The notes beneath the pieces were generated by a model. It worked only from the letters and a program-made list of their open reading frames with translations. It did no database searches and was not told the origin of the DNA. The position numbers and the translations under genes are program-made. A stretch of DNA of 64,000 nt from contig NZ_JACHYC010000006.1 in assembly GCF_014192575.1 (NCBI RefSeq), positions 496,001-560,000 on the forward strand. The letters run 5' to 3'. This DNA comes from Variovorax sp. Sphag1AA (GTDB taxonomy: Bacteria; Pseudomonadota; Gammaproteobacteria; Burkholderiales; Burkholderiaceae_C). Shown one piece after another: positions 1 through 7,772 of this stretch (position 1 is its first letter; each line of letters starts with the position of its first letter).

Positions 1-58
1 GAAAAGCCGCGCGCAAGGTGCGGCTCGAATCTCATTTCTGTCACCAAGGGCAGTGCAC

Positions 59-580
59 ATGGCATCGGTCAACAAAGTCATTCTCGTCGGCAATCTCGGC
101 CGCGATCCAGAAACACGCACCTTCCCCAGCGGCGATCAGGTGTGCAACGCCACCCTCGCCACCACGGACAAGTGGAAGGACAAGCAAAGCGGCGAAATGC
201 GCGAGGCCACCGAGTGGCACCGCCTCGTCTTCAACGGCCGGCTGGCTGAAATCGCCGCGCAGTACTTGCGCAAGGGCTCGCAGATCTACGTCGAGGGCCA
301 GATCCGCACGCGCAAGTACACCGACAAGGATGGCGTCGAGAAGTACGCCACCGACATTCGCGTCGACCAGATGCAGATGCTCGGCAGCCGCCAGGGCCAA
401 GGCGCCCCGTCTGGCGACGACGATGGCTACGGTGGCGGTTACGGCGGTGGTGGTGGCGGCGGTGGCGGGTATTCGCGCCCGCCAGCAGCGGCTCCCCGGG
501 CTCCCGCACCTGCGCCGCGCCAGGCGCCATCGAAGTCGTCGACGGGCTTCGACGACATGGACGACGATATTCCGTTCTAA
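59..580 (+). CDS. ssb: Single-stranded DNA-binding protein
   Basis: SSB coats single-stranded DNA during replication, repair and recombination and recruits partner proteins through its C-terminal tip. The 173-residue product opens with MASVNKVILVGNLGRDPE, the first strand of the SSB OB-fold, and the fold runs to about residue 110. A glycine-rich linker follows (about residues 123-140, a run of G with Y), then a proline/alanine stretch, and the protein ends in the acidic tip DDMDDDIPF that binds other replication proteins. The ATG at 59 is preferred over an in-frame GTG two codons upstream because AAGGG lies about 9 bases before it and family members start at this methionine. A rho-independent terminator follows, so it appears to end its transcript. 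A weak inverted repeat at 5-25 may terminate the gene to the left. Confidence 0.97.
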   Translation: MASVNKVILVGNLGRDPETRTFPSGDQVCNATLATTDKWKDKQSGEMREATEWHRLVFNGRLAEIAAQYLRKGSQIYVEGQIRTRKYTDKDGVEKYATDIRVDQMQMLGSRQGQGAPSGDDDGYGGGYGGGGGGGGGYSRPPAAAPRAPAPAPRQAPSKSSTGFDDMDDDIPF

Positions 581-605
581 GACCGACGTCTCCGTCAGAT
601 CAACA

Positions 606-637
606 AAGGCCGACCTCGATGGGGTCGGCCTTCTTTC
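606..637 (+). terminator. Rho-independent terminator of ssb
   Basis: A perfect 10-bp stem (AAGGCCGACC at 606-615 pairing with GGTCGGCCTT at 623-632) with a 7-base loop is followed by CTTTC. It starts 25 bases after the ssb stop codon. Confidence 0.85.
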
Positions 638-831
638 ATGGTCGCGCGCCAGCAGTTGATGGGCGAATTGAGCGATTAAGAAATTGGAGTCAATCCGAAC
701 GTTTTGAGCAAAAAGCGCCCATCAATTGAAGTGATGACGTAATTCCAAGATTCCATTGGACCGAGATCGCTGCAGCGCCGAAAGTCACATCGCATTTGCA
801 GGAGAGGTCGGGGTTGGTTCCCGGAATTTTC

Positions 832-1071
832 ATGGAAACAGTCAGCGGTGTATTCGACGATTTGATGGCGTTTGTGGCTGTGGTCGACGCCGGTGGGTTC
901 AGTGCCGCCAGCCGGCGTTTCGATATCCCGGTTTCGCGGCTCAGCCGCCGCGTCACTTTGCTGGAGCGTCAACTGGGTGTGAGCCTGCTTTCGCGCAACG
1001 CGCGCAAATTCCTGGTGACCCTTGACATGCTGGCCCAGGCCTTCGTTGCCCAAGGACAGGCGCCTGCCTGA
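832..1071 (+). pseudogene. Truncated LysR-type regulator (DNA-binding domain only)
   Basis: The 79-residue reading frame starts METVSGVFDDLMAFVAVV and contains a recognisable LysR winged helix-turn-helix: GFSAASRRFDIPVSRLSRRV followed by LLERQLGVSLLSRNARKF. A full LysR protein has about 300 residues. Here the frame stops soon after the DNA-binding domain, and no effector-binding domain follows in any frame. I read it as the 5' remnant of a LysR gene cut by a deletion. An ATG start at 832 is assumed; a TTG at 796 would add 12 residues. Expression as a stand-alone DNA-binding peptide cannot be excluded. The 5' flank (661-831) shows no clear promoter. Confidence 0.7.
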
Positions 1072-1528
1072 GACCTGCTGCCGGTCCGAGATGCACCCGG
1101 ACCTCGCGATCCGCATCCGCCAGTTCGTCCCATCCAACGCATCTTTGGAAAGCTGCGTTGCACCGCGCCTTCTTTTGTCGATGAGCCGCGATTCCTAGCA
1201 TCCAGATGACCCGATCCACGGGTTCTGGCCCCACTGAATCGTGGAGCCGCGAGAGGAGACCGGCGTGAACCGAATTTTTTGCTCGATCTGGGATGAGATA
1301 TCGCAAACGTGCGTAGCGGTTAGCGAGCGCACAGCAGCGCGCGGCAAGCGTCGGAGCGTGCAACGCGCCGGGCGCTCCAGATGCTACTCGGGAGGACTGG
1401 GTATTGTTTTACTTGGGATTCTCCAAATTCCCCAAACGTCAGCGTCTCCGGCGATGCCCGCGTGCGCTCGTCCATCCAGGGCAGCGTGGGCCTCAGAGTC
1501 ACCTGGAAGTAACCCGGGACTGCCGACC
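1072..1528. other. Degenerate intergenic stretch without an intact gene
   Basis: These 457 bases hold no intact gene that I can support. The left half (1072-1240) may be residual LysR sequence, but I cannot align it by eye. The right half includes a short frame whose end resembles the last strand of an outer-membrane beta-barrel (listed separately). Frames extending left from the DUF2827 gene through this stretch have no family-like content. Confidence 0.5.
1381..1512 (+). pseudogene. Possible 3' remnant of an autotransporter-type beta-barrel gene
   Basis: In the frame ending with TAA at 1510-1512 the last 20 residues are GDARVRSSIQGSVGLRVTWK. The alternating polar/hydrophobic pattern with a terminal aromatic is what the last strand of an autotransporter or porin barrel looks like. 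The frame is open only back to a stop at 1321 and the residues before about 1435 do not look like a barrel, so at most a tail survives. It ends 16 bases before the DUF2827 start. Family knowledge: DUF2827 genes often sit beside large surface-protein genes, which would fit. This is an inference from a very short segment; chance resemblance is possible. Confidence 0.35.
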
Positions 1529-2644
1529 ATGCATATCGGAATCTCCGTGTGTTCCCGCGAGGGACAACGCATCTGGGCCGATGGACTGGGCCAGAACGTG
1601 CTGCTTCTCGCGCAGCTCTTTCAGAACCTGTCGTTTGTCCAGTCGGTCTCGCTCATCGACGTCGGCACGCCGGGTGCAGCGCTGCCAGCCGGGCCCGGGC
1701 AGATGAAGCTTCGCAGGTTGACCGTTCAAGAAGCGACCAAGCGGGTCGACGTGATCGTCGAGATGGCCGGCGCCCTGGACCCCCAGTGGGTGACCTCGAT
1801 GCGGAGCCAGGGCAAGAAGGTGGTCTACGTGTGCTGTGGCCATCCATACGCCGGGCTCATCGAGCCCATCATTCCGGGAAGGCCCTCGGCTTTTTCAAGG
1901 GCCGACCGATGCGATGAAGTCTGGGTCCTGCCCAAGGACTCGGAGTTCGCTCCCATGCTCCGGCTGCTGCACCGGTGCCCCGTTCATGTGGTCCCGTTCA
2001 TCTGGAGCCCGCGGTTCGCACAGGCGCGCATCGACGAGGTCGAACAGCTGGGCCAGCGCTTCGGCTATCGCACGCGCGATGCCGAGGACGAGGGATGGCG
2101 CGTGGCGGTATTCGTGCCCGCAACTGCGGTGGTCAAGACATCGATCGTCGCCATGGTGGCCGGCATCGATCCCTCCGAATCGATGGAGGGCAGCGTCAAG
2201 GTGACGCATGTGCTGAACACCCTGCACGCAAGGGACTACCCGGCAACACGCTATTTCGCGAGCTCGGCGGACCTGTTTCGGCAACACAAGGCCATCTTTC
2301 ACGGGTCCTTCGACATCGTGGGCTTCATGGCCGAGTTCGCGGATGCCGTGATCGCGCATGGGTGGGAGAACGATCAGGACTACAGCTACCTCGACGTGCT
2401 GTACGGCGACTACCCCCTGATCCACAACTCCACCTGGCTCGCGGACGCCGGGTACTACTACGAAGACGAAAGAGGCGATGCGGCCGGAAGCGAGGCGCAG
2501 TTGCGCCGGGCCATCGTCGAACACGACAGTTACCTGGACGAATACCGCATGCGCACGCGGCGGGTCATCGCCTCGGTGGATCCGCTTCGTCAGGACAACC
2601 TCGACGTCTACGCCGAGAGATTGCTTAGGCTGCGCGCGCTCTAG
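1529..2644 (+). CDS. DUF2827 family protein, possibly glycosyltransferase-like
   Basis: The 371-residue product starts MHIGISVCSREGQRIWADG and resembles the DUF2827 family of Burkholderia and relatives, which has about this length. The start at 1529 is chosen because upstream in-frame codons (from 1241) encode unrelated low-quality sequence. The layout suggests a glycosyltransferase-like fold: an N-terminal half with KKVVYVCCGHPYAGLIEP, a hinge with HVVPFIWSP, and a C-terminal half with HGWENDQDYSYLDVLYGDYPLIHNS, reminiscent of the nucleotide-sugar site of GT-B enzymes. No signal peptide or membrane segment is visible, so it is probably cytoplasmic. Function is not established. The gene is boxed in by LysR remnants on both sides and its stop codon overlaps that of the right-hand remnant. 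Confidence 0.8.
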   Translation: MHIGISVCSREGQRIWADGLGQNVLLLAQLFQNLSFVQSVSLIDVGTPGAALPAGPGQMKLRRLTVQEATKRVDVIVEMAGALDPQWVTSMRSQGKKVVYVCCGHPYAGLIEPIIPGRPSAFSRADRCDEVWVLPKDSEFAPMLRLLHRCPVHVVPFIWSPRFAQARIDEVEQLGQRFGYRTRDAEDEGWRVAVFVPATAVVKTSIVAMVAGIDPSESMEGSVKVTHVLNTLHARDYPATRYFASSADLFRQHKAIFHGSFDIVGFMAEFADAVIAHGWENDQDYSYLDVLYGDYPLIHNSTWLADAGYYYEDERGDAAGSEAQLRRAIVEHDSYLDEYRMRTRRVIASVDPLRQDNLDVYAERLLRLRAL

Positions 2645-3117
2645 GAGGCGATCGCCGATCGCTCGTCAAAGAGTTCGATGATGGCCGAGCGAACCCAGGC
2701 GTGCGTCGCATTCGATGCATGGCGATTGCGCCAGATGATCCAGAAGGGGCGCGGCGGTACAGGGATGGGCGGCTCTGCGATCACGAGCGAGTCTGCAAAC
2801 GGGCTGGTCGCCACCAGCGAGTTCGGCAGTACCGCAACGCAGTCCGATCCAGCGATCACCGCGAGCGCTTGCTGGTGGCTGGGCAAGGTCAAGACCAGGT
2901 TGCGGGTGTATCCACGTGCCACAAGGATCTGGTCATAGATGCCCGCGGTCATTCCACCGGTCCGGTAATCGATGTGCCTTGCGTTCAGGAACTCCTCGAT
3001 GTCGATGGATTCCTTGTCCAGCGCGTGTCCGCGCCGCATGACGAGGCTGACGAGCGATCGAATTGCTGACCGCGGGCTGCGTCAGGTTCAGGCGTTCGGC
3101 GGCACGGGTGACGGTTT
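2641..3117 (-). pseudogene. Collapsed LysR-type regulator gene
   Basis: Reading leftward from the lrp stop codon, the first bases encode KTVTRAAERLNLTQPAVSNSIA, a textbook LysR helix-turn-helix. Within about 25 codons the frame breaks and the sequence jumps to the effector-binding domain (SLVMRRGHALDKESIDIEEFL, then GMTAGIYDQILVARGYTRNLVLTLPSHQ to the C-terminus). The linker helix and the first part of the effector domain, which should occupy well over 100 residues, are missing, and the two pieces are out of frame. The N-terminal start of the gene is also absent because it abuts lrp directly. This is a pseudogene made by internal deletion plus loss of the 5' end. Its stop codon shares the palindrome CTAG (2641-2644) with the DUF2827 stop. 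Confidence 0.85.
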
Positions 3118-3597
3118 TCAGCCTTCCATTGCCGGAATCGGCACGTCGTCGAAACGCTTGAACTCCTGAAGCGAAAAACTCGTCTGCACATGTCGCACGC
3201 CCGGCAGCCGATGCAGCTTGCTCTGGAGCAGCTCTGAGTAGGCGTCGAGGTCCTTCGCGATCACCATCAGAAGGAAGTCCGCTGACCCGGTGATGCCGTG
3301 GAACATCACCACCTGCGGGATGGCACGCACCGCTTCGACGAATTCATTCGATCGCGCCTCGTTCTGGAAATCGATGCTGATGCTCACGAACGCGACCACG
3401 CCGTAGCCGAGCGCCCGCCGGTCGAGCCGCGCGTGATAGCCGTCGATCAGGCCCGATTCCTCCAGACGGCGGATCCGCCGCCAGCATGGCGATTGCGAAA
3501 GGCCCGTCATCTGCGCCAGTTCGCCTGTGGTCAGCCTGGCGTTCTCCTGCAGTGCCGCGAGGAGCTGACGGTCGGTGTTGTCCAGATCGACGTGCAT
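3118..3597 (-). CDS. Lrp/AsnC family transcriptional regulator
   Basis: The 159-residue protein has the standard Lrp/AsnC layout: an N-terminal winged helix-turn-helix (DNTDRQLLAALQENARLTTGEL, then LSQSPCWRRIRRLEESGLI) and a C-terminal RAM/effector domain (FHGITGSADFLLMV, LPGVRHVQTSFSL). Such proteins sense amino acids and form octamers or similar assemblies on DNA. The ATG at 3597 gives the usual family length; the open frame further upstream crosses the divergent aminotransferase gene and is not credible. The gene is divergent from the tryptophan-catabolism operon across 117 bases, so control of that operon and of itself is the likely role, with tryptophan, kynurenine or another aromatic amino acid as candidate effector (inference). 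Confidence 0.93.
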   Translation of the reverse strand: MHVDLDNTDRQLLAALQENARLTTGELAQMTGLSQSPCWRRIRRLEESGLIDGYHARLDRRALGYGVVAFVSISIDFQNEARSNEFVEAVRAIPQVVMFHGITGSADFLLMVIAKDLDAYSELLQSKLHRLPGVRHVQTSFSLQEFKRFDDVPIPAMEG

Positions 3598-3630
3598 AAA
3601 AATTCCCAAAACTGAGTTCTGACGGAACAA

Positions 3631-3682
3631 ATTATGCGAGCCCAAAAATATCGTTGGCAAGGATGACCCGATCAAGAACAAT
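3631..3682. promoter_or_regulatory. Back-to-back promoters between lrp-type gene and aminotransferase operon
   Basis: Forward: TTGGCA (3654-3659), 17-base spacer, AACAAT (3677-3682), leading to the aminotransferase ATG at 3715. Reverse: TTGCCA (3660-3655), 18-base spacer, CATAAT (3636-3631), leading to the regulator. The two -35 hexamers occupy almost the same bases, so one bound regulator could affect both. Assigned by eye from consensus match and spacing only. Confidence 0.4.
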
Positions 3683-3714
3683 CGCGCAACCCTCCCTCCC
3701 TTGACGAGTGCCCC

Positions 3715-4932
3715 ATGACCACAGCGACCGCATCCTTGTTCGATCACGTTCCCGCCTACGGGGGCGATCCCATCCTTTCCCTGATGGAATCCTTCCAGAA
3801 GGACCCGCGGCCGCAGAAGGTCAGCCTCAGCATCGGCGTGTACTTCGACAACGAAGGCCGCCTGCCGGTGCTGTCGTCGGTCCGCAAGGCCGAGACCGCG
3901 ATCCTCCAGGAACTGGGTCCGCGACCTTACCTGCCGATGGAAGGCCTGGCCGATTTCCGCGGCGGCGTGCAGCGCCTGCTTTTCGGCGCCGAGCATGAAG
4001 CAGTGAAGAACGGCCGCATCGCGACCCTGCAGACCCTCGGCGGCTCGGGCGGCCTCAAGGTCGGCGCGGACTTCCTGCATCGCTACTTCCCCGAAAGCGG
4101 CATCTGGGTGAGCGACCCGACCTGGGAGAACCACCACGCCATCTTCGAAGGCGCGGGTCTCGAGGTGAAGACCTATCCCTACTACGACGCGAAGACCGGC
4201 GGCCTGCGCTTCGACGACATGCTGACCGCGCTGCGCGACCTGCCGAAACGCAGCATCGTGCTGCTGCACGCAAGCTGCCACAACCCGACCGGCGTCGACC
4301 TCACCACCGCGCAATGGCAGACGCTGATCCCGCTGCTGCGCGAGCGCGAGCTGATCCCCTTCATCGACATCGCCTACCAAGGCTTCGGCGACGGGCTCGA
4401 CCAGGACGCCTTCGCGGTGCGCGCGATGGTCGATGCCGGCCTGCAGTTCTTCGTCGCCAACTCGTTCTCGAAGAACTTCTCGCTGTACGGCGAGCGCTGC
4501 GGCGGCCTGAGCGTGGTGTGCGCGAACAGCGAGGCTGCGAACGTGGTTCTGGGCCAGCTCAAGGCCACGGTGCGTCGCAACTACTCCACCCCGCCGACGC
4601 ACGGTGGCCGCCTCGTCGCGCGCGTGCTGCAGGACCCGGCGCTCTTTGCCGAGTGGTCGAACGAAACGGCGGAAATGCGCAAGCGCATCCGTGCCATGCG
4701 CGAGCGCCTGCACGCGGTGCTCACCGACAAGTTCCAGGGGCGTCGCAACTTCGACTACTTCCTCACGCAGCGCGGCATGTTCAGCTACACCGGCCTGAGC
4801 GAGGCGCAGGTGGATCGCCTGCGTGAGGAGCATGGGGTGTACCTCGTGCGTTCCGGCCGCCTGTGCCTGTCGGGCCTGACGACGAACAACGTGGACCACG
4901 TGGCCGAGTCCATGGCCGCCGTTCTGGGTTGA
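3715..4932 (+). CDS. Aromatic amino acid aminotransferase (class I, AspC/TyrB type)
   Basis: A PLP-dependent transaminase of 405 residues, the usual length for the AspC/TyrB group. Visible motifs are NPTGVDL in the substrate/PLP pocket, DIAYQGFGDGLDQD containing the cofactor-contacting Asp and Tyr, and NSFSKNFSLYGER with the Schiff-base lysine K253. The C-terminal RSGRLCLSGL supplies the arginine that binds the substrate carboxylate. The ATG at 3715 is the only sensible start. kynA begins 5 bases after the stop, so the two are co-transcribed. That context makes tryptophan, kynurenine or another aromatic amino acid a plausible substrate; kynurenine transamination to kynurenate is possible but is inference. 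General tyrosine/phenylalanine transamination is the conservative reading. Confidence 0.92.
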   Translation: MTTATASLFDHVPAYGGDPILSLMESFQKDPRPQKVSLSIGVYFDNEGRLPVLSSVRKAETAILQELGPRPYLPMEGLADFRGGVQRLLFGAEHEAVKNGRIATLQTLGGSGGLKVGADFLHRYFPESGIWVSDPTWENHHAIFEGAGLEVKTYPYYDAKTGGLRFDDMLTALRDLPKRSIVLLHASCHNPTGVDLTTAQWQTLIPLLRERELIPFIDIAYQGFGDGLDQDAFAVRAMVDAGLQFFVANSFSKNFSLYGERCGGLSVVCANSEAANVVLGQLKATVRRNYSTPPTHGGRLVARVLQDPALFAEWSNETAEMRKRIRAMRERLHAVLTDKFQGRRNFDYFLTQRGMFSYTGLSEAQVDRLREEHGVYLVRSGRLCLSGLTTNNVDHVAESMAAVLG

Positions 4933-4937
4933 TCCGC

Positions 4938-5795
4938 ATGACCACGCAGGCTTCCGGCTCGGTGCCCGAGCACATCGTCCACGAAGAGAAGGCGCAGCTC
5001 GACTTCAGCCGTTCGATGAGCTACGGGGACTACCTGCATCTGGACCAGATCCTCAACGCACAGAAGCCGCTGTCTCCTGCGCATGACGAGATGCTCTTCA
5101 TCGTGCAGCACCAGACCAGCGAGCTGTGGATGAAGCTCATGCTGCACGAGCTGAGCGCCGCGCTGCGATGCGTTGCGAGCGATGAGCTCGATGCCGCATT
5201 CAAGATGCTCGCGCGTGTCTCGCGCATCATGGAACAGCTCGTCCATGCCTGGGACGTGCTCGCGACGATGACGCCGCCCGAGTACACCGCGATGCGGCCA
5301 TACCTCGGCATGTCGAGCGGCTTCCAGAGCTATCAATACCGCTGCATCGAGTTCTCGCTGGGCAACAAGAACCCGGCGATGCTGAAGCCGCACGAGCACC
5401 GCGCCGACCTGCTCGAGCGCGTGCGCATCGCCTACGAATCGCCGTCGCTGTACGACGAGTCGCTGCGGCTCCTGGCGCGCCGCGGACTGGCGATCCCGGC
5501 CACGCACGTCGAGCGCGACTGGACCCAGCCCTATGTGGCGAGCGACGAAGTGACCAACGCATGGAGCGAGGTCTATCGCGATCCGCGCACGCACTGGGAC
5601 CTCTATCAGCTCGCGGAAGAACTCGTGGATCTCGAAGACGCCTTCCGTCTTTGGCGCTTCCGCCATGTCACGACCGTGGAGCGCGTCATCGGCTTCAAGC
5701 GCGGCACCGGTGGCACGGGTGGCGTGAGCTATCTGCGCAAGATGCTCGACGTCGTGCTGTTCCCCGAACTCTGGCGCGTGCGCACCGAACTGTGA
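4938..5795 (+). CDS. kynA: Tryptophan 2,3-dioxygenase
   Basis: A haem enzyme that opens the indole ring of L-tryptophan with O2 to give N-formylkynurenine, the first step of the kynurenine pathway. The 285-residue protein carries the family signatures SYGDYLHLDQIL, FIVQHQTSELWMK (active-site His that contacts the indole) and RFRHVTTVERVIG, where H243 is the expected proximal haem ligand, followed by the GTGGTGG loop. Length matches bacterial TDO. The ATG at 4938 is preferred to frames further upstream, which overlap the aminotransferase. The 3' end overlaps the next gene's GTG start by four bases (GTGA), so the downstream hydrolase is translationally coupled. Confidence 0.96.
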   Translation: MTTQASGSVPEHIVHEEKAQLDFSRSMSYGDYLHLDQILNAQKPLSPAHDEMLFIVQHQTSELWMKLMLHELSAALRCVASDELDAAFKMLARVSRIMEQLVHAWDVLATMTPPEYTAMRPYLGMSSGFQSYQYRCIEFSLGNKNPAMLKPHEHRADLLERVRIAYESPSLYDESLRLLARRGLAIPATHVERDWTQPYVASDEVTNAWSEVYRDPRTHWDLYQLAEELVDLEDAFRLWRFRHVTTVERVIGFKRGTGGTGGVSYLRKMLDVVLFPELWRVRTEL

Positions 5796-6685
5796 GTGGC
5801 GTGACGCTGCTGTCCCTCGAAGACCGCGAGCGCGAGTACTCGCCGAGTTCGTGCATCGGCGGCGACTACATGCCGTTCCTGGACGCTTACGCGGAGCGAA
5901 GTGCGGCGGCGCTGGAAGGGCATGCGGTTCGGCGCGAGCTGCCTTATGGCGACCAGCCGACCCAGCGGCTCGATCTGTTTGTGCCGCCCGGCAAGCCGGG
6001 TGCACCGCTGCCGCCTTTGCTCGTCTTCATCCACGGCGGCTATTGGCAGGAGCTGTCGAAGGACGACTCTTTCTTCGGCGCACCAGGCGCCCTCGATGCG
6101 GGCTTTGCCTACGCCGCCATCGACTACACACTCGCGCCGCGCGCGAGCATCGGTGCGATCGCGATCGAGTGCCGGAACGCGCTGCGCTGGCTGCATGCAC
6201 ATGGCGCAGAGCTGGGCATCGATCCGTCCCGCATCCTGGTCGCAGGAAGCTCCGCCGGCGCCCATCTCGCGGCGATGTGCTGCGTCAGGGGCTGGACCGA
6301 AGACCACGACCTGCCTGCTGGTGTCCCCGCTGCCGGCGTCCTGGTTTCGGGCGTGTACGAACTCGAGCCGCTGATCGGCACATCCATCGACGGAGCGCTG
6401 TCGCTCACGCCGCGCGATGCGGCAGTCTGGAGCCCGATGCGGCTGCCGCTGGCTACATTCCCGCAAACGGTGATCTGCTGGGGCGAGATCGAGACCGACG
6501 AGTTCGAACGCCAGAGCCGCACATTTGCGGATGCGGTTGCCGCCGCGGGCGCGCCCCGGCCCGAGCTGTTCGAGGTCGCCGCACGCAACCACTTCGACGT
6601 CATCCTCGATCTGTCCGAACGCGGCACGCTGCTCGGCGATGCCACGCTTCGCCTCCTTGAAGCCTTGCGAGACCGAACCCCATGA
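5792..6685 (+). CDS. Alpha/beta hydrolase, probable N-formylkynurenine formamidase (arylformamidase)
   Basis: The 297-residue protein is an HSL-like alpha/beta hydrolase: HGGYWQ oxyanion-hole motif, nucleophile elbow GSSAGA with Ser154, an acidic region around EIETDEF, and a C-terminal NHFDVI with the likely catalytic histidine. Arylformamidases of this fold remove formate from N-formylkynurenine to give kynurenine. Position directly after kynA with a four-base overlap supports that role. It is not the metal-dependent KynB type usual in many betaproteobacteria, so I leave the symbol blank. The GTG at 5792 is chosen for the GTGA coupling; a GTG at 5801 would remove three residues. It overlaps the downstream RidA gene by ATGA. 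Confidence 0.87.
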   Translation: MSGVTLLSLEDREREYSPSSCIGGDYMPFLDAYAERSAAALEGHAVRRELPYGDQPTQRLDLFVPPGKPGAPLPPLLVFIHGGYWQELSKDDSFFGAPGALDAGFAYAAIDYTLAPRASIGAIAIECRNALRWLHAHGAELGIDPSRILVAGSSAGAHLAAMCCVRGWTEDHDLPAGVPAAGVLVSGVYELEPLIGTSIDGALSLTPRDAAVWSPMRLPLATFPQTVICWGEIETDEFERQSRTFADAVAAAGAPRPELFEVAARNHFDVILDLSERGTLLGDATLRLLEALRDRTP

Positions 6686-7056
6686 AAGAAATCATCGACA
6701 CCGGCCTGCCGCCGCTGAAGCAGCCCTTCTCGTGGGCCGTGAAGGCGTCGGGCCTGCTCTTCACCGCGCATGGCCCCGTGCGCACGGATGGCACCATCGA
6801 CACCGGCCCGATCGCCGAACAGGCGCGGCTGACGTTCGCCAACCTCAAGCGCGCGGTCGAGGCGGCGGGAGGCACGCTGGCCGACGTCACCCAGGTGCTG
6901 ATCTACATGACCGATGTGAAGGACATGCCGGTCATCGACGAGGTCTACCGCGAGTTCTTCGAGGCACCCTATCCGAACCGCTCCAGCATGGGCGTCGCGG
7001 GCCTCGTGGTGCCCGGCATGAAGATCGAGATCGTCGCCTACGCGGTGATCGGCTAG
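6682..7056 (+). CDS. RidA/YjgF/YER057c family protein (enamine/imine deaminase)
   Basis: The 124-residue protein has the RidA layout: an N-terminal strand region with GLLFTAHGPV, the middle helix QARLTFANLKRAVEAAGG, LADVTQVLIYMTDV, and the C-terminal PNRSSMGVAGLVVPGMKIEI whose arginine binds the carboxylate of the substrate. RidA proteins hydrolyse reactive enamine or imine intermediates released by PLP enzymes; some relatives deaminate 2-aminomuconate in tryptophan catabolism. It is the last gene of the aminotransferase-kynA-formamidase operon and overlaps the preceding stop codon (ATGA). Whether it is housekeeping protection or a dedicated pathway deaminase cannot be decided from sequence. 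Confidence 0.92.
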   Translation: MKEIIDTGLPPLKQPFSWAVKASGLLFTAHGPVRTDGTIDTGPIAEQARLTFANLKRAVEAAGGTLADVTQVLIYMTDVKDMPVIDEVYREFFEAPYPNRSSMGVAGLVVPGMKIEIVAYAVIG

Positions 7057-7081
7057 GCCGGCGGGAGCGCCGGCTCCGACC

Positions 7082-7519
7082 TCATTGCGGAACGATGCGC
7101 GCGCTCTCGCCCTTGCCCTGGATGAACACCTTCTGCCCGACGCGCAGGCCCGGCGTCACCGGCTGCGTCACCTGCACCAGCACGCCGCTGTTGGTGCGAA
7201 CGAAGATCTCCTGGCCTTCGAGCGGCCGGTCGTAGCGGCGCGCCACTTCGGCACCGCCGATCGTGCCGCCGATCGCACCGACCACCATCGCCACGTCGCG
7301 GCCCGTGCCACCGCCGATCAGGCTGCCGATGCCCAGGCCGGTGAGGCCGCCCAGCACGGCGCCCACGCCCGTGCCGACGTTGCTCTGGATCTGCGCTGGC
7401 CGGATCTGCTCGATCGTCCCCTGACGGATCGTCGGGTCCTCTGGCGGCGTGGTTGCGCACGCGGCCAGCACCAGTGCCATGGCCAATGCGGCAATGCGGG
7501 AGAAGAACTTCGTCGTCAT
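7082..7519 (-). CDS. Glycine-zipper 2TM-domain outer-membrane lipoprotein (SlyB/Pcp-like)
   Basis: The 145-residue protein has a lipoprotein signal peptide (MTTKFFSRIAALAMALVLAAC, lipobox LAAC, acylated Cys21). A glycine-zipper segment follows (GTGVGAVLGGLTGLGIGSLI, then GAIGGTIGG), the pattern of SlyB/Pcp family lipoproteins thought to contribute to outer-membrane integrity. A C-terminal part (VRTNSGVLVQVTQ, VGQKVFIQGKG) resembles a small beta domain. The ATG at 7519 is supported by a strong AAGGAGG site 8 bases upstream. It converges with the RidA operon (25-base gap). The 253 bases between this gene and the next transporter hold its promoter region; I see no specific element there. Confidence 0.9.
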   Translation of the reverse strand: MTTKFFSRIAALAMALVLAACATTPPEDPTIRQGTIEQIRPAQIQSNVGTGVGAVLGGLTGLGIGSLIGGGTGRDVAMVVGAIGGTIGGAEVARRYDRPLEGQEIFVRTNSGVLVQVTQPVTPGLRVGQKVFIQGKGESARIVPQ

Positions 7520-7772
7520 GGGGATGCCTCCTTCCGGGCGTCGTTGGTTGTCGGTTGGTCGCAAAAGATGATGGCAGGCGACACGCGCGAGGCAATTGGC
7601 CTTACGTGCAGCGCCGCTTGCACCTTCGGGCATGAAAACCCCGGTGCGTCGCGATCGCAACCATTCCTCGTTGGCTTGACAAAGATTCAGGGGGCACCAA
7701 TGCTAGGTCTCTGACATCGAGAGCGGGTAGCAAGAACAACCGCAGGTCGAGCGACCACCGAGAGGAGATCCG

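Noticed and set aside
3598..4899. A long upstream extension of the Lrp-type regulator
   Set aside because: It is the complement of the aminotransferase gene and would quadruple the normal family length.
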